DNA of 64,000 nucleotides from positions 62,001 to 126,000 of the forward strand of contig JAFGWM010000062.1 in assembly GCA_016937155.1 (NCBI GenBank), read 5' to 3'. Numbering within the stretch: position 1 is the stretch's first letter; each line of letters begins with the position of its first letter. The notes under the pieces are model-generated. The model worked only from the letters and a program-made list of their open reading frames with translations. It ran no database searches and was not told the DNA's origin. Shown here piece by piece: positions 60,312 to 64,000 of this stretch. Source of the DNA: Deltaproteobacteria bacterium. GTDB taxonomy: Bacteria; Myxococcota_A; Polyangia; HGW-17. The translations under genes and the position numbers were made by a program.

Positions 60312-61604
60312 ATGAAACTCCAACTAACTGTTTTTTCTATATGCTTTGTTTTTTGTATGACCGCATGGGCGGAATATACACTTTATGCGGAATATGATGA
60401 AAATGGAGATTCCATGACAAGTGTGGAAATTGAGGAACATACGAATCTTGCAAGATGTTTGTGTGATGAGGATGTTTCATCTGATGATGAGGATTACTCA
60501 TATTATCTGGGAATGGAGTATGATGGTGATTATGATGGTAGTGATAACTATGCATACATTGGTGCAGACTGTTCAAACACTGCGGTATCACTGGAAAACT
60601 GTGCATATCTCGGATATACAAATGTCAACAGCTTATCCTCGAGTCTTTGGTATATTCCGGTTCCTGTTAATTTCGTTGTTGATCCCTATGATGGAGAATG
60701 TTCCGAGGGGACCGGTTCGAATACAGTTCACATTTTCTCATCTGTTGAGAGCAGGACAAGTGAATACAGTTATACAATCAGTTTTGATACCAAAAGACCA
60801 AGCGTTCCATATGATCTGACGGTTTCAGGTGGTGAAAATGCACTTAACGTAAGCTGGGATGCAGTTGATCCATCTGACGAAGGTGTTGAATATTACAATG
60901 TTCTTTGTATGAGAGACGGTTCTCCTTCTGAAGTTTCAAAAACAAGCAAAGCTAACTGGGTAAGCACCATGGAGGTTTGTGGAAAAGTTCTCACACTGAA
61001 TGAAAAAAAAAATAATTTTAAGGATTCAACTGGATGCAACCTGTATGGAGTGGAGGAGGGTGCTGATCCTGAAAAATGTTTTGTATGTGGTAGTGTTTCC
61101 AGTTCCACAAACAGTGTTCGGATAAGCGGTCTTGAAAATTATGCTGACTATGATGTGGCAGTTGTGGCTGTTGATGAAAATGGTAATGTTTCAGAGGTGA
61201 GTGAGGTGCTGACAGGAACTCCGGTTCCCACAACGGATTTTGCTGAGGCCTATAATGAAATGGGAGGCAGTGCAGATGGTGATTACTGTTTTGTTGCCAC
61301 TGCGGTCTTTGGAAGCAAGTCACATGCTGCTGTGGCAGTCCTCAGGGTTTTCAGAGATCGCTTTCTTCGAGGAAATTATATGGGAGAGGCCTTTATAAAA
61401 TACTACTACTCCCACGGCGAAAAATGGGCCGATTTTGTTAAGGGAATTGCTCCTCTGATGTATCTGGTGAAGTTTCTTCTGGTACTTGTTTCTGGTTTTA
61501 TCTTCCTGGTTATGGATACGTTTATAATGCATCTTCTGTTACTGCTGATTCTGGTTTTCCAGCTACGTTCATATTACAGTTTTACATATTCTCTTCATAA
61601 ATAA
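60312..61604 (+). CDS. Secreted Cys-rich protein with fibronectin-type domain and CFI-box C-terminus
   Basis: 430 residues with signal peptide (LTVFSICFVFCMTAWA). The N-terminal ~160 are acidic (Asp/Tyr-rich) with several cysteines. Residues ~160-305 look like a fibronectin type III module (RPSVPYDLTVSGGENALNVS, VAVVAVDENGNVSEVSEV) with extra Cys. The C-terminus starts CFVATAVFGSKSHAAVAVLR and continues with FRDRFLRGNYMGEAF and a TM pair: the CFI-box sorting signal, here CFVAT not CFIAT. The protein is therefore probably processed or anchored at the surface. It follows the His-rich protein by 48 bp and may be in the sigma factor's regulon. Confidence 0.75.
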   Translation: MKLQLTVFSICFVFCMTAWAEYTLYAEYDENGDSMTSVEIEEHTNLARCLCDEDVSSDDEDYSYYLGMEYDGDYDGSDNYAYIGADCSNTAVSLENCAYLGYTNVNSLSSSLWYIPVPVNFVVDPYDGECSEGTGSNTVHIFSSVESRTSEYSYTISFDTKRPSVPYDLTVSGGENALNVSWDAVDPSDEGVEYYNVLCMRDGSPSEVSKTSKANWVSTMEVCGKVLTLNEKKNNFKDSTGCNLYGVEEGADPEKCFVCGSVSSSTNSVRISGLENYADYDVAVVAVDENGNVSEVSEVLTGTPVPTTDFAEAYNEMGGSADGDYCFVATAVFGSKSHAAVAVLRVFRDRFLRGNYMGEAFIKYYYSHGEKWADFVKGIAPLMYLVKFLLVLVSGFIFLVMDTFIMHLLLLLILVFQLRSYYSFTYSLHK

Positions 61605-61663
61605 GCACATTGGATACACTTTACAGATTTGAAATCCTCCTGATGGTTTGCTAAAACATGTGT

Positions 61664-61685
61664 GTGGTGATGCATGTGTCACCAC
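61664..61685 (+). other. Hairpin upstream of the DUF2892-like gene
   Basis: GTGGTGA (61664-61670) and TCACCAC (61679-61685) form a perfect 7-bp stem with an 8-nt loop containing TGCA. It lies 35 bp before the ATG. No U-tract follows, so it is more likely an operator or leader structure than a terminator. Confidence 0.35.
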
Positions 61686-61720
61686 TGGTATGTGAAAACA
61701 AATCTAAAAGGAGCAATATT

Positions 61721-61915
61721 ATGGCGGAAAGAATACAGCGACTAATGATGGCCGGTATGATTTCACTGGGGCTTATACTTTATCAGACCGGCTTCAAATG
61801 GGGTCTTTATGTGGACTGGTTTGTGGTATTTATGGTTATCGTGTGGGCTGTCACGGGATTTTGCCCCAGTCTGTATGTTTTAAAAAAATCCGGTATGCCA
61901 TCTGAAACTGAATAG
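61721..61915 (+). CDS. DUF2892-like small membrane protein
   Basis: 64 residues from ATG 61721 with AAGGAG 7 nt upstream; the longer frame to 61658 covers the hairpin. Two TM segments (MMAGMISLGLILYQTG and FVVFMVIVWAVTGF) end in GFCPSLYVLKKSG, close to the GxCPxY motif of DUF2892/YgaP-type inner-membrane proteins, which occur near rhodanese and sulfur-handling genes. Only the TM part is present, with no rhodanese domain. The single Cys could be reactive. It lies between two Cys-rich exported proteins. Confidence 0.75.
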   Translation: MAERIQRLMMAGMISLGLILYQTGFKWGLYVDWFVVFMVIVWAVTGFCPSLYVLKKSGMPSETE

Positions 61916-61948
61916 ACTCACCTCATTATCATCTGTCATGGAGAAAAA

Positions 61949-62653
61949 ATGAAACCTTTAAAAATATTACTTTTATTTATTTTAATTCTTTCGGTTTTTT
62001 CTATGTGTCACAGGGAAAACTCCAGTACAACTGAGCGCAGAAAAAAAAGAATGTGGCAAAAAGAAAATCACTGCAGTACTGACAATGACTGTGTAGCTGT
62101 TGATTCCTCCATTGAATGCTGCTCTGGCTGTGGTTCCAGTATTTTCGACTTCACTGGAGTTTCCAGGAAAGGTGCCCGACTCAGACTGAAGTATATTGAT
62201 TCTCTGAACTGTAGTGAGAAAAGCTGCCCTTTAGTTAACTGTGCTGTGACGGTAAAGTGCGTGGATGCTGTGGCCGTATGTGCAAGTGGCCGATGTGCTA
62301 TAAAGCGCCAGATAAGAAAAACCTGCACTGATTCTCTGCCTTCATCACTCCACTGGAGACATATGAATTCATGTGAATCGGATTCAGACTGCTTTGTAAC
62401 TGAAGATGAAAATGAATGTAAAAAGAAGTGCCCATCTCCGATCTCAAAAATAATAGCTGTTAACAGGGAGGGAAAAGTAAGAAAATTCTCCTGGAAACTT
62501 GAAAACTGTAAACCTGAAATTCCATATGAGAATCCCACCTGTGAAAACCCCATGCTTTCAGAGACCTATGCTGAATGTATTTCAGGAAAATGTGAACTTA
62601 AAACTCTAAAGAAATCCACGGACTCTCCCATGGGAACACCGGAAGTTGAGTAA
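61949..62653 (+). CDS. Cys-rich exported protein with internal duplication
   Basis: 234 residues. The start MKPLKILLLFILILSVFSMC has a weak lipobox (Cys20, Met at -1), so lipidation is uncertain, but export is likely. Two tandem homologous units follow (~40-120 and ~130-225). Each opens C-x-SD/TD-x-DC (CSTDNDC and CESDSDC), has a I-x-VxR-x-GK-like middle and ends CxSGxCxxK (CASGRCAIK and CISGKCELK). Many cysteines imply several disulfides. I recognise no named family; the C-SD-DC ... SG-C pattern is frequent in myxobacterial exported proteins. It lies 33 bp behind the DUF2892 gene. Confidence 0.65.
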   Translation: MKPLKILLLFILILSVFSMCHRENSSTTERRKKRMWQKENHCSTDNDCVAVDSSIECCSGCGSSIFDFTGVSRKGARLRLKYIDSLNCSEKSCPLVNCAVTVKCVDAVAVCASGRCAIKRQIRKTCTDSLPSSLHWRHMNSCESDSDCFVTEDENECKKKCPSPISKIIAVNREGKVRKFSWKLENCKPEIPYENPTCENPMLSETYAECISGKCELKTLKKSTDSPMGTPEVE

Positions 62654-62666
62654 AATTTCGTAACAG

Positions 62667-63761
62667 TTATTTTGCTGTTGTTGTAAGTATTTCCCCGGTA
62701 TAAACCACTTCAAAGGCATTTCCTGGAACGTTTCTGAGTTCACTGAGATCCTCATCATTCCATCGGCTGTCCGGTTCTCCACTAAGATACCAGTTGCTTC
62801 CGTTATCAGCTACTATCATACCGTATTTTTTCAGAGCTCTCAGTATCACCTGTACCGTGGGGTTGAATCCGTTTATATCAAAATCCTGTTTAAGTCTGAG
62901 TCTTAAACCCATGGGTGGAACATCAGTACTTGTATTTGATGAGGCAAAATGAGTTGCAGGATGTATGTAGCCTGCCTGTGATGAAGAAACTGTAAACCGT
63001 ATGGCATGATTGATTTCCCCATCCACCATTGTTTCCTCATAACGGATAAGACCCGGAAGTATGGGAAGACCCGCTGCATCGGCACTTGTCCATCCATCAG
63101 GCCTCAAACCATTATCAGAAAGATCAAAGATGGCCCCGCTTCCGGCATACCATGTTTCACCAGAGTTTTCACTGCTTCCCGGAGGCCATGCATAGTAAAG
63201 TTCATAGAGTGTGCATGTATCGGTATCCAGCATTATTATATGTCTGTCCCCTGTGCTGAGGTCTCCACCTTCGATGAGAGGACTTTCAGGGATGGGATAA
63301 GGTCCGGCATCGCTTTCTGATGAGTACTCAAAATCCACAAAACTGAGAGGAGTTGTAGCGTCCACCAGCATGAAAGGAATACCAATTGGTGCTCCATCCC
63401 ATTCAGTTCCGAAATCCGGATGAAGGTAGCTTTCTGACCCAATGGAATTAATGAAATTATCAGAATTTTCATGAAGTGGATATTCAGAAATATCCGTGTT
63501 CCATGGATTGTCAGCAGGAAATATCTGACAACCGCCAACTAATGCACCAGAGCCGGTGTTGTTGTTTGTGGTATTATTGGTCGAGTTGTTGGTTGCATTG
63601 TTTGTTACGTTATTTGTCGCATTGTTTGTGGTGTTATTGGTCGAGTTATTGGTCACGTTGTTGGTTGAATTGTTTGTTGCATTATTGGAATTTGAAGAGG
63701 AATCATCACATCCACCAGCCAGTACAAAAAACACAGCCATAAAAAAAAGGTAATTTTTCAT
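62667..63761 (-). CDS. Lipoprotein with NNxT spacer repeats and a large unrecognised domain
   Basis: 364 residues. Lipobox LAGGC (Cys18) is followed by 11 units of NNxT (residues ~26-69), a flexible spacer lifting the domain off the membrane. The main domain (~75-364) begins CQIFPADNPWNTDISEYP and includes DRHIIMLDTDTCTLYELYYA, IRFTVSSSQAGYIHPATHF and a GSNWYLSGEPDSRW end. This order, with a conserved NPWN start, looks like a beta-rich extracellular domain, but I cannot name its family. The start is ATG 63761, with GGGAG 8-9 nt upstream. It is convergent with the Cys-rich gene, 13 bp away. Confidence 0.75.
   Translation of the reverse strand: MKNYLFFMAVFFVLAGGCDDSSSNSNNATNNSTNNVTNNSTNNTTNNATNNVTNNATNNSTNNTTNNNTGSGALVGGCQIFPADNPWNTDISEYPLHENSDNFINSIGSESYLHPDFGTEWDGAPIGIPFMLVDATTPLSFVDFEYSSESDAGPYPIPESPLIEGGDLSTGDRHIIMLDTDTCTLYELYYAWPPGSSENSGETWYAGSGAIFDLSDNGLRPDGWTSADAAGLPILPGLIRYEETMVDGEINHAIRFTVSSSQAGYIHPATHFASSNTSTDVPPMGLRLRLKQDFDINGFNPTVQVILRALKKYGMIVADNGSNWYLSGEPDSRWNDEDLSELRNVPGNAFEVVYTGEILTTTAK
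63555..63686 (-). repeat. NNxT tandem coding repeat (11 units of 12 bp)
   Basis: Eleven consecutive 12-bp units encode Asn-Asn-x-Thr with x variable (Ala, Ser, Val, Thr, Asn). Because each unit is 12 bp, gain or loss keeps the frame and only changes spacer length. Base-level variants such as GTTATTGG and GTTGTTTG alternate along the array. Confidence 0.8.
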
Positions 63762-63782
63762 TTTTTTCTCCCTGAAACTACA

Positions 63783-63809
63783 ATTTTACAGATATATAAA
63801 ACAAGTCAA
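63783..63809 (-). promoter_or_regulatory. Possible promoter of the NNxT lipoprotein gene
   Basis: On the minus strand, TTGACT (63809-63804; five of six -35 bases) and TAAAAT (63788-63783; five of six -10 bases) are separated by 15 bp, a short spacer, and lie 21 bp before the ATG. The rest of 63762-64000 shows no gene or other site. Confidence 0.35.
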
Positions 63810-64000
63810 AAATTATTTTCATAAAGCAGATATTTTAATCAGATACTGGAAATTATGTGGTGACTGGTTCATGCAATCTGGTGTGCAACGGACAGCGGAA
63901 TGATTTCTTATTCAATGAATCTGGTGGTTCCTGAACTTTTGTTTCACTCCATTATCCTGCAATTTTAAAATCATTTAAAGACCTGAAGGCTGGACATATT

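Noticed and set aside
63555-63686. CRISPR-like periodic array
   Set aside because: The 12-bp period, absence of spacers and perfect reading frame in a lipoprotein gene show it is a coding repeat.
63476-63753. Plus-strand hydrophobic open frames over the NNxT array
   Set aside because: They are antisense readings of the Asn/Thr repeat, not genes.
1-64000. tRNA, rRNA, transposase, integrase or phage genes
   Set aside because: I looked for their hallmark motifs on both strands and found none. The window appears to be ordinary chromosome, although a short tRNA-like sequence could escape inspection by eye.

Overview
The window is a gene-dense, low-to-moderate G+C stretch (about 40% by eye) of a Gram-negative chromosome. 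I place it among the Myxococcota-like or broader Deltaproteobacteria-like lineages without resolving it further. Supporting signs are outer-membrane barrels, many lipoproteins with Asn/Thr/Ser-rich spacers, Cys-rich CGNG...CD repeats, thrombospondin type-3 repeats in an OmpA-like protein, a CFI-box C-terminus, a MYXO-CTERM-like tail, an IF-2 with an IRRK motif after its N-domain, a sigma-54 activator, and many histidine kinases. I saw no rRNA, tRNA, CRISPR array, insertion sequence or phage gene. No gap between genes exceeds 300 bases.

Layout. 1-7513: the 3' part of an OmpA/TSP3 protein, an orphan NtrC-type regulator, a membrane protein, a small secreted protein, an OsmC-family protein, a Cys-rich/FG-GAP lipoprotein and an M23 lipoprotein. 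7591-14279 (+): the translation/transcription operon rimP-nusA-ylxR-infB with yciO and a GNAT gene, preceded by a terminator-like hairpin that may act as an attenuator. 14347-25926 (-): a 13-repeat WG protein; a compact signalling operon (helical protein, soluble kinase, REC-PAS protein, HDOD protein); an operon joining a DUF2007/zinc-ribbon protein, a YbjN-like protein, an acyl-CoA ligase, a dihydroorotase and an unknown protein; then a DMT transporter overlapping signal peptidase I. 25994-28315 (+): a membrane protein and a kinase/OmpR-type regulator pair.

28305-39473 (-): a metzincin-type secreted protease, a STAS/zinc-ribbon/tail-anchored protein, a 1443-residue TPR protein, a HAMP kinase, a periplasmic binding-protein-like protein, a small barrel and a cytidylyltransferase-like enzyme. 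39582-49983: a stand-alone MutS-type ATPase, tandem outer-membrane barrels, a free MshEN/GspE-N domain protein, a GH13 amylase-family lipoprotein, another barrel, RarA with a winged-helix tail, and an M18 aminopeptidase. 50025-58188: a lipoprotein, a DEDDh exonuclease, a hybrid kinase, MntP, a YkgJ-like protein, a cation/proton antiporter, an extended EIIA protein and an HTH-EIIA fusion. 58385-63761: an ECF sigma factor, a zinc-type anti-sigma factor and a His-rich LTxxQ periplasmic protein, then a CFI-box secreted protein, a DUF2892-like protein, a duplicated Cys-rich protein and a lipoprotein with an 11-unit NNxT spacer. Bases 63762-64000 hold a possible promoter for that last gene and nothing else I recognise.

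How it fits together. The window is dominated by envelope construction and sensing. The most system-like modules are: (1) the sigma/anti-sigma/His-rich sensor locus at 58385-60263; (2) the two EIIA proteins beside an antiporter, with a TTTGTC-type repeat cluster in front of the HTH-EIIA gene; (3) the helical-kinase-REC/PAS-HDOD operon; (4) the binding-protein/kinase/TPR/STAS chain. These assignments rest on motifs read by eye. Functions of the modules are inferences.
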